Shown: positions 32,596 through 43,338 of the stretch, in pieces | Layout of the letters: every line of letters starts with the position of its first letter | Position numbering within the stretch: the stretch's first letter is position 1 | From: an uncultured Bacilli bacterium | GTDB lineage: Bacteria > Bacillota_I > Bacilli_A > RF39 > UBA660 | Direction: 5' to 3' | Assembly: GCA_934190785.1 (NCBI GenBank) | Contig: CAKPTA010000001.1 | Coordinates: forward strand, 124,001-188,000 | DNA length: 64,000 nucleotides | Made by a program: the position numbers and the translations under genes | Notes under the pieces: model-generated | What the model saw: only the letters and a program-made list of their open reading frames with translations | Database searches by the model: none | Told to the model about the DNA's origin: nothing

Positions 32596-33222
32596 ATGGA
32601 TAGCGAAATTGAAAAAATAAGAAATGATATACGTTCTAAAAAAGGAAAAAAACATACAAGTGTTAAATATAAAAATAATAATAATAATAAAAATATTACT
32701 TTGTATGTAACAAAGTTTCTTTTTACAATTATTTTTACATTAGTAGCGTTAATTCTTTTAAAGAAAAATAGTTCCTTTAAAGATAGTTTTTATAGACATG
32801 TTTATGAAGAAAATATTTCTTTTGCTAGTATCAACAATTTATATAAAAAATATTTTGGAAATACTATTCCTTTTTCTGATTTGTTTTTAAAGCGTGATAC
32901 AACTGTATTTAATGAAACACTAACGTATAATAGTAAAGAAGCATATTTAGATGGAGTTAAACTTAATGTTAATAACAATTATTTAGTTCCTGTTTTAGAA
33001 AGTGGCATGGTTGTTTTTATAGGTGACAAGGGAGAGTATGGTAATACTATTATTGTTCAACAAATGAATGGTGTTGATGTATGGTATTCAAATATTGAAT
33101 CTAATGTAAAATTATATGATTATATTGAAAAAGGTGAAGTGTTAGGTGAATGTAAGAGTAATTTTTTGTATTTAACATTTAAACGGGATGGAAAAGTACA
33201 AAATTATGAAGATTATATCTAA
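32596..33222 (+). CDS. spoIVFA: SpoIVFA-like M23 family protein
   Basis: This ~208-residue protein has a charged N-terminus, one membrane helix (YVTKFLFTIIFTLVALILL) and a C-terminal degenerate LytM/M23 domain (YLVPVLESGMVVFIGDKGEYGNTIIVQQMNGVDVWYSNI, then VKLYDYIEKGEVLGEC). The metal His residues of active M23 enzymes are not apparent, as in SpoIVFA. In Bacillus it holds the protease SpoIVFB inactive until cleaved by SpoIVB, which is encoded at 59234. It overlaps spoIVFB by 17 bp. ATG 32596 follows GGGTGAT. The name relies on both fold and synteny. Confidence 0.82.
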   Translation: MDSEIEKIRNDIRSKKGKKHTSVKYKNNNNNKNITLYVTKFLFTIIFTLVALILLKKNSSFKDSFYRHVYEENISFASINNLYKKYFGNTIPFSDLFLKRDTTVFNETLTYNSKEAYLDGVKLNVNNNYLVPVLESGMVVFIGDKGEYGNTIIVQQMNGVDVWYSNIESNVKLYDYIEKGEVLGECKSNFLYLTFKRDGKVQNYEDYI

Positions 33223-33943
33223 GGTAAAAATTCATCCTTTATATTATATTACTGCTTTAATATGTATTCTAACCGGTACATTTAAAAGCTTTATAATAAT
33301 TAATTTTCTAATTTTTATTCATGAGATTGGTCATATTTTAGCAGGAATGTATTATAAATGGTCTATTAAATGTATTCATATTTTTCCATTTGGTGGAATG
33401 AGCAAGTTTGATGTAATTATAAATTCTCCTATTAAAGAAGAGCTTGTAGTTGCACTATCTGGTCCCTTATTTCAATTTTTGGGTTATTTTATTTTAGAAG
33501 GTTTAGGTGCACATGCTTATATGTATCATTATGCTTTACTTTTATTTAATCTCTTACCCATAATTCCACTTGATGGGTCTAAAATTTTGTCATGCATATT
33601 ATATTTTTTTCTGCCATTTAAGAATGCGCTTAAAGTCTTATTTTATTTATCTATCATCTTTATTATAATATTTATTATTTATTCATTTTTATATAATAAT
33701 TTTCTTTTGTTTTTGATGATCATGGTTCTTATAAAAGAAAATTATAAATATTATAAAAATATTAATTATATATTTTATAAATTTTTACTTGAGAGATATT
33801 TTAGACAAATTATTTTTAATAAACGTTATTTAATTTATAACCAAAATATTAAATTAATGAAGAAAGATTATAATCATTTGTTTAAAGTTGAAGAGGGTTA
33901 TTTAAGTGAAAAAGCTTTTTTAAAAAAGGTGTTAAAAATATAG
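33206..33943 (+). CDS. spoIVFB: SpoIVFB-like intramembrane metalloprotease
   Basis: This ~245-residue polytopic M50 protease has FIHEIGHILAG (zinc HExxH) in the second helix and NLLPIIPLDGSK holding the third ligand Asp, plus the C-terminal FYKFLLERYFRQ seen in Bacillus SpoIVFB. SpoIVFB cleaves pro-sigma-K in the mother cell during sporulation. It follows spoIVFA by overlap and precedes the L21 operon, as in B. subtilis. ATG 33206 is preferred by likeness to SpoIVFB N-termini; ATG 33188 is possible. No CBS domain is seen; the length is close to SpoIVFB. Confidence 0.88.
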   Translation: MKIISKVKIHPLYYITALICILTGTFKSFIIINFLIFIHEIGHILAGMYYKWSIKCIHIFPFGGMSKFDVIINSPIKEELVVALSGPLFQFLGYFILEGLGAHAYMYHYALLLFNLLPIIPLDGSKILSCILYFFLPFKNALKVLFYLSIIFIIIFIIYSFLYNNFLLFLMIMVLIKENYKYYKNINYIFYKFLLERYFRQIIFNKRYLIYNQNIKLMKKDYNHLFKVEEGYLSEKAFLKKVLKI

Positions 33944-33949
33944 ATAGCG

Positions 33950-33978
33950 TTGACAAATATATAAAAATGTGGTAACAT
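33950..33978 (+). promoter_or_regulatory. Promoter of rplU-prp-rpmA
   Basis: TTGACA (33950-33955) and TAACAT (33973-33978) are 17 nt apart, with extended TGG. Confidence 0.7.
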
Positions 33979-33984
33979 TTTATA

Positions 33985-34058
33985 TTGTGTAGAGCCTCAC
34001 TCTACAACCACACAGAAAAGGTTATAAACGTAAGTGCCTTAATGGTGAGTCTTAGAAA
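33985..34058 (+). promoter_or_regulatory. L21 leader RNA
   Basis: The rplU leader contains a TTGTGTAGAG stem closed by CTCTACAA with the loop CCTCA, then ACCACACAGAAAAGG. This matches the conserved L21 leader of Bacillota, thought to regulate the rplU-prp-rpmA operon in response to a ribosomal protein. Confidence 0.8.
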
Positions 34059-34075
34059 TTTATAAGGAGGTTAAT

Positions 34076-34375
34076 ATGAAAGCTGTCATTGAAACTGGTG
34101 GAAAACAATACTATGTAGAAGAAGGTACAGTTCTTTATGTAGAAAAATTAGATGTTGAACCAGGAAAAACTGTAGAACTTGATCATGTATTAATGGTAAA
34201 TGATCAAATTGGTACACCTTATGTTAATGGTGCGAAAGTTGTTTGTGAAGTTGTTAAACACGGAAAACAAAAGAAGGTTTTAATCTTTAAATACAGACAA
34301 AAGAAGCATTCTCATAAAACACAAGGACATCGTCAACCATATACTAAACTTGAAGTTAAGAAAATTGAAGCTTAA
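34076..34375 (+). CDS. rplU: 50S ribosomal protein L21
   Basis: This 99-residue L21 is of normal length, with [16 protein letters not shown] at the N-terminus and [23 protein letters not shown] at the end, both diagnostic. L21 binds 23S rRNA next to L20 in the large subunit. An AAGGAGG ribosome site precedes the ATG. The operon rplU-prp-rpmA is conserved across Bacillota, here with the usual L21 leader. prp follows after two bases. Confidence 0.97.
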   Translation: MKAVIETGGKQYYVEEGTVLYVEKLDVEPGKTVELDHVLMVNDQIGTPYVNGAKVVCEVVKHGKQKKVLIFKYRQKKHSHKTQGHRQPYTKLEVKKIEA

Positions 34376-34377
34376 TT

Positions 34378-34683
34378 ATGATTAAGGTTAGTATAAAAGA
34401 ATGTGCAGGTAATGTATGCAATATAACAATTGAAGGTCATTCTGGGTATGCTCCTATGGGACATGATATTGTGTGTGCAAGTGTAAGTACACTTGTAATT
34501 ACAAGCGTTAATATGATTATTCGTCTTGATAAGGATGCTATACATTATGTAGCTCGTGATGGATTTATAAGTGTAGATGTTATTAAACATTCTGAATTTA
34601 TAGATATTGTCGTTCAAAATATGATTAGTTTGTTAGATGAGTTAGCAAACGATTATAAGAAATATATAAAAATTATTAAATGA
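34378..34683 (+). CDS. prp: Ribosomal-processing cysteine protease Prp
   Basis: This 101-residue protease (YsxB) removes the N-terminal extension of L27. The catalytic His and Cys are in EGHSGYAPMGHDIVCASVSTL, the family signature. Its substrate, encoded next by rpmA, has the cleavage motif [10 protein letters not shown], so enzyme and target are both present. Prp is found only where L27 has this extension. It lies between rplU and rpmA as in other Bacillota, starting two bases after rplU ends. Confidence 0.95.
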   Translation: MIKVSIKECAGNVCNITIEGHSGYAPMGHDIVCASVSTLVITSVNMIIRLDKDAIHYVARDGFISVDVIKHSEFIDIVVQNMISLLDELANDYKKYIKIIK

Positions 34684-34695
34684 GGAGGTGTATCT

Positions 34696-34989
34696 ATGAA
34701 CAAGTTAATGATGTTAAACATTCAAATGTTTGCCCATAAAAAAGGACAAGGTTCTACAAAAAATGGTCGTGATTCTGAATCAAAGAGACTTGGTGCAAAA
34801 GCTAGTGATGGTGAATTTGTAACAGGTGGATCTATTATCTATCGTCAAAGAGGTACAAAGATATATCCAGGTAAGAACGTTGGTATTGGTAGTGATGATA
34901 CTATATATGCTAAAATAGATGGGTATGTTAAATTTGAACGTGTTGGTAAAGATAGAAAACAAGCAAGCGTTTATGCAGAGAGAGTATAG
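34696..34989 (+). CDS. rpmA: 50S ribosomal protein L27, precursor form
   Basis: This 97-residue L27 has a Prp-processed N-terminus: [12 protein letters not shown] precedes [21 protein letters not shown], and cleavage after Phe gives the mature end that reaches the peptidyl transferase centre. The rest ([35 protein letters not shown]) is standard. A GAGGAGGTG ribosome site precedes it. A terminator follows, so obgE has its own promoter. Confidence 0.97.
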   Translation: MNKLMMLNIQMFAHKKGQGSTKNGRDSESKRLGAKASDGEFVTGGSIIYRQRGTKIYPGKNVGIGSDDTIYAKIDGYVKFERVGKDRKQASVYAERV

Positions 34990-35015
34990 TTATAATTAGT
35001 GAGGAATTAAAACTA

Positions 35016-35045
35016 GTGCAATGTGTAATACATTGCTTTTTCTTT
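35016..35045 (+). terminator. Intrinsic terminator after rpmA
   Basis: GCAATGT pairs with ACATTGC over a 5-nt loop, then T5CT4. Confidence 0.8.
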
Positions 35046-35080
35046 TATAGACTAAACATATATTATAAGGTATAATATAG

Positions 35081-36406
<1,326 letters not shown>

Positions 36407-36447
36407 ATTAGAACAAGATTTTATGATACAATAGTGTAGGTGATTTC

Positions 36448-37317
36448 ATGAATGGGGTTATTTTAGTAAATAAGTGTGAAAATTATACAAGTAGGGATGT
36501 TGTAAATGTTATTTCGAAGACATTACATATAAAGCGTGTCGGTCATACAGGAACATTGGATCCAATGGCAACGGGTGTTTTAGCTGTATGCGTTGGAGAA
36601 GCAACTAAGTTAGTTGAAATATTAATGTGTAATGATAAAGAATATGTTGCAGAAGTTACACTTGGTATTGATACTGACACACTAGATACTACAGGTCATG
36701 CTTTAAATAAAATTGATACCCATTTAAGTGCATTAGAAATTGATTCGACTTTAGAAAAAATGGTTGGATGTTATATGCAAGAGGTTCCTAAGTATTCAGC
36801 CGTTAAAGTCAATGGTAAGAAATTATATGAATATGCCAGGGAAGGAATAGATGTAAAGCTTCCAAGCCATGAGGTTTCAATCTTTTCCCTTTATCGAATA
36901 AGTGAAGTTACATATGAAAATGGTCTTACTAAATTTAAGATAAAAACCGAAGTTAGCAAAGGAACTTATATTCGTAGTTTGATTCGTGATATAGCAATTA
37001 AACTTGGTACTGTTGGTGTTATGTCATCACTTGTAAGAACAAGGCAAGGGTCTTTTACAATTGATGCGTGTAATACATTAAGTGAGATTACTAGTGGTAA
37101 TTATAAAATGTATTCGATAGCAGAAATGCTCGATTTTGAATATACAGTTATTGTAGATGAAATTTTGGAAAGTATGATAAAGAATGGACGTATTTTAGAG
37201 AATAGATATGATTCTAATTTTGTTGTCTTTAAAAATAAAAAAGGCAATGTACTAGCAATTTATAAAGAAAAAGAAGATGGAATGTTACATGTATTTAAAA
37301 TGTTTCATGAAGAGTAA
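36448..37317 (+). CDS. truB: tRNA pseudouridine(55) synthase
   Basis: This 289-residue TruB isomerises U55 in the T loop of tRNA. The catalytic Asp is in HTGTLDPMATGVLAVCVGEATKL; AEVTLGIDTDTLDTTG and KGTYIRSLIRDIA follow as in the family. The C-terminus is slightly variable. It has an extended -10 (TGATACAAT at 36424-36432) and an AGGTGATTTC ribosome site. The cysteine desulfurase gene follows 9 bp later, so the two are probably in one transcript. Confidence 0.96.
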   Translation: MNGVILVNKCENYTSRDVVNVISKTLHIKRVGHTGTLDPMATGVLAVCVGEATKLVEILMCNDKEYVAEVTLGIDTDTLDTTGHALNKIDTHLSALEIDSTLEKMVGCYMQEVPKYSAVKVNGKKLYEYAREGIDVKLPSHEVSIFSLYRISEVTYENGLTKFKIKTEVSKGTYIRSLIRDIAIKLGTVGVMSSLVRTRQGSFTIDACNTLSEITSGNYKMYSIAEMLDFEYTVIVDEILESMIKNGRILENRYDSNFVVFKNKKGNVLAIYKEKEDGMLHVFKMFHEE

Positions 37318-37326
37318 GGTGATATA

Positions 37327-38454
37327 ATGGTTTATTTAGATTATTCGGCAACAACGCCTGTTAATAAAGATGTATTAGATAGTTTTAATAAAGTAACATG
37401 TGATTTTATTGGTAATGCGAATTCTATTCATTTACTTGGTGTAAAAGGAAGAACTTTAGAAGAACAAGCAACAAATCAAATTAGGGATATTTTGAAAATT
37501 AATGATTATGATATTATTTATACAAGTGGCGCTAGCGAAGCAAATAATACAGTAATTAAAGGTATTGCTAGTATGTATAGTAATCGTGGTAAAAAAATTA
37601 TTACAACAAATTTGGAACATTCTTCAATATATGGTCCACTTGAATATTTAGAAAAATATGGATTTGAAATTATAAAGATGCCAACTGATAGTAATGGAAT
37701 TGTTATACTTAGTGAACTAGAGAAACTTATCGATGATTCTACAATTCTTGTTACTGTTGCAGCTGTAAATAGTGAAACAGGAATCCTTCAACCAATAAAT
37801 GAAATAGGGAAAATCGTTAAGCAGAATAAAAAATGCTTCTTTCACGTTGATATGACTCAAAGCATAGGAAAGATTAATATGTCATTTAATGATGTTGATT
37901 TTGCAAGTATGTCTGCACATAAAATATATGGCCTTAAAGGTATTGGTATTTTATTTAAGAAAAAGAATATTGTTATAGAACCACTTATTCATGGAGGTAA
38001 AAGTACTACTAAGTATCGTAGTGGAACGCCACCTTTAGCCTTAATTGTATCAACTTCTAAAGCCCTTAGACTTGCTTATTCTAATATAGAACAGAAGTAT
38101 GAATACGTATCTAAGTTAAATAAAAAAATCATTACTAAATTAAGATGTTATGATAAAGTACGTGTCAATAGTAATGATAAATGTATACCTCATATTATTA
38201 ATTTTAGTGTACTAGGTGTAAAACCAGAAAGTATGCAACATGCATTAGAAGAATATGAAGTTTATATATCTACTAAAAGTGCATGTAGTGGTGGTAATGA
38301 TGTTTCTTTAGCTGTACTAGAAGTTACTAAGAATAGTGAAATTGCTAAACATAGTCTTCGTATAAGCTTATCACATCTAACTAGTGAAGAAGATGTAGAT
38401 AAATTTTTATTTGCTTTTGATAAGTGTTATCAAAAAATGTGTAATTTAAAATAA
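37327..38454 (+). CDS. Cysteine desulfurase (IscS/NifS family)
   Basis: This 375-residue PLP enzyme takes sulfur from cysteine for tRNA thiolation or iron-sulfur clusters. It shows YLDYSATTPVNKDVL, the HVDMTQSIGKI region, the PLP lysine in MSAHKIYGLKGIG, and the active-site cysteine loop STKSACSGGN. The loop type fits group I (IscS/NifS). No thiI, mnmA or iscU neighbour is seen, so its partner is open. It follows truB by 9 bp with a GTGAT ribosome site. Confidence 0.94.
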   Translation: MVYLDYSATTPVNKDVLDSFNKVTCDFIGNANSIHLLGVKGRTLEEQATNQIRDILKINDYDIIYTSGASEANNTVIKGIASMYSNRGKKIITTNLEHSSIYGPLEYLEKYGFEIIKMPTDSNGIVILSELEKLIDDSTILVTVAAVNSETGILQPINEIGKIVKQNKKCFFHVDMTQSIGKINMSFNDVDFASMSAHKIYGLKGIGILFKKKNIVIEPLIHGGKSTTKYRSGTPPLALIVSTSKALRLAYSNIEQKYEYVSKLNKKIITKLRCYDKVRVNSNDKCIPHIINFSVLGVKPESMQHALEEYEVYISTKSACSGGNDVSLAVLEVTKNSEIAKHSLRISLSHLTSEEDVDKFLFAFDKCYQKMCNLK

Positions 38455-38482
38455 AAAAGCTAATTTTAGCTTTTATTTTTTT
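38454..38482. terminator. Shared convergent terminator, cysteine desulfurase and GT-C gene
   Basis: AAAAGCTA and TAGCTTTT form the stem, with T-rich runs on both strands. The stop codon of the minus-strand gene lies within it. Confidence 0.75.
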
Positions 38483-39947
38483 GATATAAAATATATGTTG
38501 TTGTTTGATTTAAATTGTTTGTTTGAGTGTGTCTTTTAATTTCATGATAATTTTTTCTAATTTTATCAATTCTTTTTTTTGAAATAGTATTTTTAACAAT
38601 AATGAAGTTTACTTTAGCTTCATCTACGTATCTATCTTGTTCATCCATCATTTCTGGATAATTTTTATATGGAATATTATTTTTCATAAAATAATAGTAT
38701 TTAGGAATAACTTCAGCTTCGAGATAAAATCCACCATCTAAGAAGCCATAATTTAAAAGTGATTTGTCATTGTTTTGTTTTATAATATCAGAGAATATTA
38801 TTTGAGCATAGTCACTATTTTTTTTCTTTAACATGAGTGTATTTGATGATAATTTAAAAGTTAGTGGAATTAAAATTGATAATACAAAGAAATATGTATA
38901 CCATTTAATTTTAAAAGGATATATTTTTAACAGTAGTGAAATACCAATTATAATAAATATAGATAGAGGAAGAGAGTAGTAGTGAAAGTTTGTACCTCCA
39001 ATATAGATAAATATACCAGTTGTAAGTAAACATAAAAGTAATGCTAGTTTACTATATTTTTTTGCAAAGATATTCTCTTTCATGAAAAGAGCTATAAATC
39101 CTACCACTATTCCAAGAAATAAAATATAATTTTTAAATATATTTTTAAATAATAAAGTAAATGTTTTAATTATCTTAGCACCTATACTTGCTTTAACTGG
39201 ATAGGATTTAATATTAATAATAAAATATACATTAAAGAAGTCATACAAAGCATTATTTAGACTGAAGTAAATAAGCCATGGAAGAACAGGAAGTGCCATA
39301 CCAAGTAAAAAGATAAGGCATGACATGAAAGCATCTTTATATTTTTGATCTTTTAATTGATATAGAAAAATTATAATCATAAATCCAAAGTGAAATCCAA
39401 GTAACGTATATTTTATTAAGAGAACCATACCAGCTATAAATCCATTTATAAATAGTTCTTTGCTATCCATTTTGGAACTATCACTTTTAAGATATTTAAT
39501 TAAATAATATCCAGATATTGCTAGAAGTGGAAGAGTAAACTCTTCGGCGCTTCCACCATGAGAGAAAGATCTTAAAGTAACAATTCCAAAAGTAATAATT
39601 GGAAGAGTGAGTATACTTTTTTTTGTCTCTATGAAAAGAGCTACAATTTTTTCTATATAGTATAAAAATATAGAAAACGATATTACTTCTAATATAAATA
39701 CTCCAGTAAAACTGTTATAACTTATAAGTGAACCAATTCCATAAATTAAATAAAGCAGGGGTCCTTTTTGTTCAAATAAGTCACGGTATGGAAGGAGTCC
39801 TCTCATCATACTTTTTCCAACTGTAAAAAATGCATTAGCGTCAACCCAATCGTTCATTATATAAAGAGGAGAGTTTTTGCTGCATATAAGTAAAAAAATA
39901 GTTGATATAAATACACAAATACCATATATTTTTAAATTCTTTTTCAT
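38466..39947 (-). CDS. Polytopic GT-C type glycosyltransferase-like protein
   Basis: This 493-residue protein has about eleven hydrophobic helices. The first external loop carries NDWVDANAFFTVGKSMMRGLLPYRDLFEQKGPLLYLIYG, with acidic residues positioned as in ArnT/PMT-type GT-C enzymes that use polyprenyl-phosphate sugars. A small soluble tail follows the last helix. It may add a sugar to a cell-surface polymer or protein. It has its own extended -10 (TGGTACAAT) and GGTGATTTT ribosome site on the minus strand. The donor and acceptor are unknown. Confidence 0.78.
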   Translation of the reverse strand: MKKNLKIYGICVFISTIFLLICSKNSPLYIMNDWVDANAFFTVGKSMMRGLLPYRDLFEQKGPLLYLIYGIGSLISYNSFTGVFILEVISFSIFLYYIEKIVALFIETKKSILTLPIITFGIVTLRSFSHGGSAEEFTLPLLAISGYYLIKYLKSDSSKMDSKELFINGFIAGMVLLIKYTLLGFHFGFMIIIFLYQLKDQKYKDAFMSCLIFLLGMALPVLPWLIYFSLNNALYDFFNVYFIINIKSYPVKASIGAKIIKTFTLLFKNIFKNYILFLGIVVGFIALFMKENIFAKKYSKLALLLCLLTTGIFIYIGGTNFHYYSLPLSIFIIIGISLLLKIYPFKIKWYTYFFVLSILIPLTFKLSSNTLMLKKKNSDYAQIIFSDIIKQNNDKSLLNYGFLDGGFYLEAEVIPKYYYFMKNNIPYKNYPEMMDEQDRYVDEAKVNFIIVKNTISKKRIDKIRKNYHEIKRHTQTNNLNQTTTYILYQKNKS

Positions 39948-40126
39948 AAAATCACCACTAGTTATATTGTACCATGTTCTTTGCTAGATAAAATGAATAA
40001 ATTGTCATATTGACATATTTTATAAATAATTTAAATTTATAAAAAAATAAAACTACTATATAGTTTAATTTCTTTAAATAATAATTATTTATATAAAAAA
40101 TTTATTTTGAAAACAAAAGAAAAAAT

Positions 40127-40152
40127 CAGTAAATAATATTACTGACTTTTAT
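40127..40152 (-). terminator. Terminator of the 40149-40769 gene
   Basis: On the minus strand GTCAGTAA pairs with TTACTGAT, followed by T5. The gene's stop codon is at its base. Confidence 0.7.
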
Positions 40153-40769
40153 TTCTTTAATAATTTTACTCTAGCGATTTTAGCTTCGTTTTCTTTACAA
40201 TACTCTGTTAAAAAGCTATGATATTGATTAAATATCTGTTCCATATATTCTTCTCTAACGTTTTCATTTTGCGAAAAACCGCTATTATAAGCATTAATAA
40301 ATTCAATTTGTAATTTTAACTGATAATGATTAATTTTTAAATCGTCGTATACTAACTTGAATTTTGAAAAAGATGGAATTTCATTTAATACATCTTTAGT
40401 AAATGCAAGATGAAGATTTAATGAAGTATTGTCTTCTATTAATTTTAATACGGCTTTTCTTTTTGTTACTATTTCATTATATCTTTGATTTAATTCATTT
40501 TTGTTAGTTGCTTCATCAATGACTCTATAAGATTTTAATAAGTTAGATATATTAACTATCAATGAGTCTATATATCCTAAATATGTTATATATATTTTCA
40601 TTTGGTTTACTAATTTTTGTTGCCAAAGAAAAGCATCGTAAGTAGTAGAACCTGTATTTATAAATTCAATAGAACTTTTTGCTTCTTTATCAGATATATG
40701 TTTTAATTCTTTATAATTTCTTTTCATCATAAGTTTATATACTTTTTCGTTTTTGTTTAATTTATTCAT
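40149..40769 (-). CDS. Unknown 206-residue helical protein
   Basis: No family is recognised. The protein is soluble, Lys- and Asn-rich and almost wholly alpha-helical, with heptad-like stretches (KNELNQRYNEIVTKRKAVLKLIEDN and LKINHYQLKLQIEFINAYN), so coiled coils are likely. There is no signal peptide. It stands alone between the GT-C gene and the tRNA pair, with a weak AAAGGTAAAAT ribosome site and its own terminator. Its ending KIARVKLLKK is basic. Nothing more can be said of its function. Confidence 0.65.
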   Translation of the reverse strand: MNKLNKNEKVYKLMMKRNYKELKHISDKEAKSSIEFINTGSTTYDAFLWQQKLVNQMKIYITYLGYIDSLIVNISNLLKSYRVIDEATNKNELNQRYNEIVTKRKAVLKLIEDNTSLNLHLAFTKDVLNEIPSFSKFKLVYDDLKINHYQLKLQIEFINAYNSGFSQNENVREEYMEQIFNQYHSFLTEYCKENEAKIARVKLLKK

Positions 40770-40900
40770 AATTTATTTTACCTTTCTTAAATTTATTATT
40801 AAAATTAAAGTGTTATTTATTTTTTTAGTTTGAGTAAGTATCGATGAATCTTCAAAATGGTAAAAGTAGTAGAGGAACTCATTCAAAATATTTGGGTAAT

Positions 40901-40933
40901 AAAAAACTCAAACTTTTATAGTTCGAGTTTTAT
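40901..40933 (-). terminator. Terminator of the tRNA pair
   Basis: On the minus strand AAACTCGAACT pairs with AAGTTTGAGTTT, followed by T6. Confidence 0.8.
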
Positions 40934-40940
40934 ATCAATT

Positions 40941-41025
40941 TGGTGCGAGTGAAGGGACTTGAACCCCCACGCCGTAAGGCACTAGATCCTAAGTCTAGCG
41001 CGTCTGCCAATTTCGCCACACTCGC
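40941..41025 (-). tRNA. tRNA-Leu (UAG)
   Basis: The minus strand reads GCGAGTGTGGCGAAATTGGC at the 5' end, with the anticodon loop CTTAGGA (anticodon TAG), a class II long variable arm (TGCCTTACGGCG), a GGTTCAAGTC T loop, and a 3' acceptor strand CACTCGC followed by an encoded CCA. All stems pair. It lies 10 bp downstream of the CAU tRNA and is transcribed with it. Confidence 0.95.
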
Positions 41026-41035
41026 AAATTTTAAA

Positions 41036-41112
41036 TGGTGGACCCAGAAGGACTCGAACCTGCGACCGCCCGGTTATGAGCCGGATGCTCTAACCAACTG
41101 AGCTATGGGTCC
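41036..41112 (-). tRNA. tRNA with CAU anticodon, probably tRNA-Ile2
   Basis: The minus strand starts GGACCCATAGCTCAGTTGG, has anticodon loop CTCATAA (CAT) and T loop GGTTCGAGTCC, and ends TGGGTCC plus an encoded CCA. The GGACC acceptor and GGCTCATAACC arm resemble Bacillus tRNA-Ile2, whose C34 is changed to lysidine by TilS, more than elongator or initiator Met tRNA. An initiator is unlikely because the first pair is G-C. Met cannot be fully excluded. Confidence 0.92.
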
Positions 41113-41129
41113 GCAACCACTGCTATTAC

Positions 41130-41158
41130 ATAATAGCATATTTTTTTTGATAGTGCAA
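41130..41158 (-). promoter_or_regulatory. Promoter of the tRNA pair
   Basis: On the minus strand TTGCAC and TATTAT are 17 nt apart, with extended TGC. It lies about 18 bases before the first tRNA. Confidence 0.65.
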
Positions 41159-41281
41159 TAAAAATTTTAAAAAATTTATAAAGTTTACAAATAAATTTAT
41201 TTGTATAGTATATTATATTCTGATTTTTTTAAATTATTTTATCTTTTTACTAAAATATGATAGAATGAATGTGTGATGAAT

Positions 41282-41923
41282 ATGTATGGTAATAAGTTAG
41301 ATAAAAGTACTATTGAAAAATATTTATGTGATGATTATTTTCTTGGCTCTGGTAAAGAGGTTAATGCATATAGATATAATGACTTAGTAATTAAAATTTT
41401 TAAGGAAGACAAAACTTCACCGTTTGTATCATTAAGCGAGGATGCTATTTTAAAGTTAGCGTCTCTTCCGTTAAAGTGTTTTAATAAACCAATTGATATT
41501 ATAGTATCTGGTAATAAAATGGTTGGCTATACAGAAAAATATCTTGAAGAGTGTATGACTAGTGATGGTGTTATATATGATTCTCTTTGTGATATAAAGG
41601 ATGATATTACTGTTCTTAGCCAAAATGGTTTTGTTATTAATGATTTATTTTATAATTATGCTTTAGTAAATGATAAAATTGTTTTTTATGATATGACAAG
41701 TTATAATTATGTTAATACGAACGTACCTTTTTTGTTAGATAAATTTTTCAAACAAAATATTGATGTTATGAATACGTTTTTAGTTGGTTATTTATATTTT
41801 GATGCTTTTAGAAAAGGAAGTAGGAATGAATATACTAAAATATATAATGCACAGGAATATATTAGATGTAATTTAAATGGGGAATTTTTTTCTGAGACTT
41901 TAACTAATAGCCATGTAAAATAG
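41282..41923 (+). CDS. Protein-kinase-fold-like protein
   Basis: This ~214-residue protein has the pattern of the kinase fold: a Gly-rich loop and Lys strand LGSGKEVNAYRYNDLVIKIFK near the N-terminus, then GFVINDLFYNYALVNDKIVFYDMTSYNY, which sits where kinases have the catalytic loop and DFG-type metal site. The catalytic HRD is not clear (IND instead), so it may be an atypical or inactive kinase. An extended -10 (TGATAGAAT) precedes it; the start is ambiguous between 41276 and 41282. It precedes cysS by 12 bp. The function is unknown. Confidence 0.65.
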   Translation: MYGNKLDKSTIEKYLCDDYFLGSGKEVNAYRYNDLVIKIFKEDKTSPFVSLSEDAILKLASLPLKCFNKPIDIIVSGNKMVGYTEKYLEECMTSDGVIYDSLCDIKDDITVLSQNGFVINDLFYNYALVNDKIVFYDMTSYNYVNTNVPFLLDKFFKQNIDVMNTFLVGYLYFDAFRKGSRNEYTKIYNAQEYIRCNLNGEFFSETLTNSHVK

Positions 41924-41935
41924 AGAGGTGATTTT

Positions 41936-43330
41936 ATGAAAATTTATAATACACTTACACATTCAGTTTGTGACTTTATACCAAATAAAGAGGGACATGT
42001 TAAAATGTATACATGTGGACCTACGGTATATCATTATGCTCATATTGGTAATTTAAGAACATATATTACAGAGGATATTTTAGAAAAAACATTAGAGTAT
42101 ATTGGGTATGATGTCGATAGAGTTATGAATATTACTGATGTTGGGCATTTAAGTAGTGATTCTGATTCTGGTGAAGATAAGATGTTAAAAGGTGCTAAAA
42201 GGGAGCATAAATCGGTTATGGATATTGCTAAATTTTATACTGATGCCTTTTTAGCTGATTGTAATGAGCTTAATATTAAAATACCTAAAAAACTTATTCC
42301 TGCAACTACTTGTATTGATGAATATATAAAAATAATTGAAGTTCTTTTAGATAAAGAGTTTGCATATATATCTGGAGGCAATGTTTATTTTGACACATCT
42401 AAGTTAGATGATTATTATGTATTAACAAATCACAAGGAAGATGAGATGGTTGTTGGTGTAAGAGAGGGTGTTTTAGCTGATTTAAACAAAAAAAATCAGA
42501 ATGATTTTGTTTTATGGTTTACAAAATCAAAATTTGATTCACAAGAATTAAAATGGGATTCTCCTTTTGGACTTGGTTATCCAGGATGGCACATAGAATG
42601 TTCTGGAATAAGCCTTAAATATTTAGGTGAATTTCTTGATATCCACTGTGGTGGGGTTGATAATATTTTCCCTCATCACACAAATGAAATTGCTCAAAGT
42701 GAATCTTATATAGGACACAAATGGTGTAATTTCTGGGTTCATAGTGAACACTTAAATGATGAAACGGGAAAAATGAGTAAATCTAAAGGAGAGTTTTTAA
42801 CGGTATCACTTTTAAAAGAAAAAGGATATAATCCTCTTGCATATCGTTTATTTTGCCTTCAGTCTCATTATCGTAAAACTTTATTATTTAGTTATGATGT
42901 TTTAAATCAAGTACAAAGTGTTTATGATAAACTTATAAGACGTATTCAAAATATTAGTGAAGATGGTTCTGTTTCAATGGATGCAGTAGCAGCTTATAAA
43001 GAAAAATTTATTGAATGTATTACTAATGATATGAATACAGCATCAAGTTTAACAGTATTATATGATGTATTAAAGGATAAAAATATAAATGGTAGTACAA
43101 AACTATATTTGGTTAAAGATTTTGATAAAGTTCTATCTTTAAATCTTATAACAAATAATTCTGTAGTTTCTAATGAACTTGATTGTTATATTGAAGAGAT
43201 GATTACTAAGAGAAATGAAGCTAAGAAAAATAAAGATTTTTGCCTTGCTGATGCAATTAGAAATGAACTTTTAGATAAAGGTATTGTTCTTATGGATACA
43301 AGAGAAGGAACAAAGTATGAATTAAGGTAG
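41936..43330 (+). CDS. cysS: Cysteinyl-tRNA synthetase
   Basis: This 464-residue class I enzyme charges tRNA-Cys. It has [19 protein letters not shown] (zinc Cys and HIGH motif), [14 protein letters not shown] (zinc ligand), [10 protein letters not shown], and [12 protein letters not shown] (KMSKS). The C-terminal helical anticodon region ends the protein, at normal length. An AGAGGTGATTTT ribosome site precedes it. It follows the kinase-like gene by 12 bp and is followed by a YugP-type peptidase gene 8 bp later. The neighbours in Bacillus (gltX, cysE, mrnC) are absent. Confidence 0.97.
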   Translation: MKIYNTLTHSVCDFIPNKEGHVKMYTCGPTVYHYAHIGNLRTYITEDILEKTLEYIGYDVDRVMNITDVGHLSSDSDSGEDKMLKGAKREHKSVMDIAKFYTDAFLADCNELNIKIPKKLIPATTCIDEYIKIIEVLLDKEFAYISGGNVYFDTSKLDDYYVLTNHKEDEMVVGVREGVLADLNKKNQNDFVLWFTKSKFDSQELKWDSPFGLGYPGWHIECSGISLKYLGEFLDIHCGGVDNIFPHHTNEIAQSESYIGHKWCNFWVHSEHLNDETGKMSKSKGEFLTVSLLKEKGYNPLAYRLFCLQSHYRKTLLFSYDVLNQVQSVYDKLIRRIQNISEDGSVSMDAVAAYKEKFIECITNDMNTASSLTVLYDVLKDKNINGSTKLYLVKDFDKVLSLNLITNNSVVSNELDCYIEEMITKRNEAKKNKDFCLADAIRNELLDKGIVLMDTREGTKYELR

Positions 43331-43338
43331 GTGTTTTT

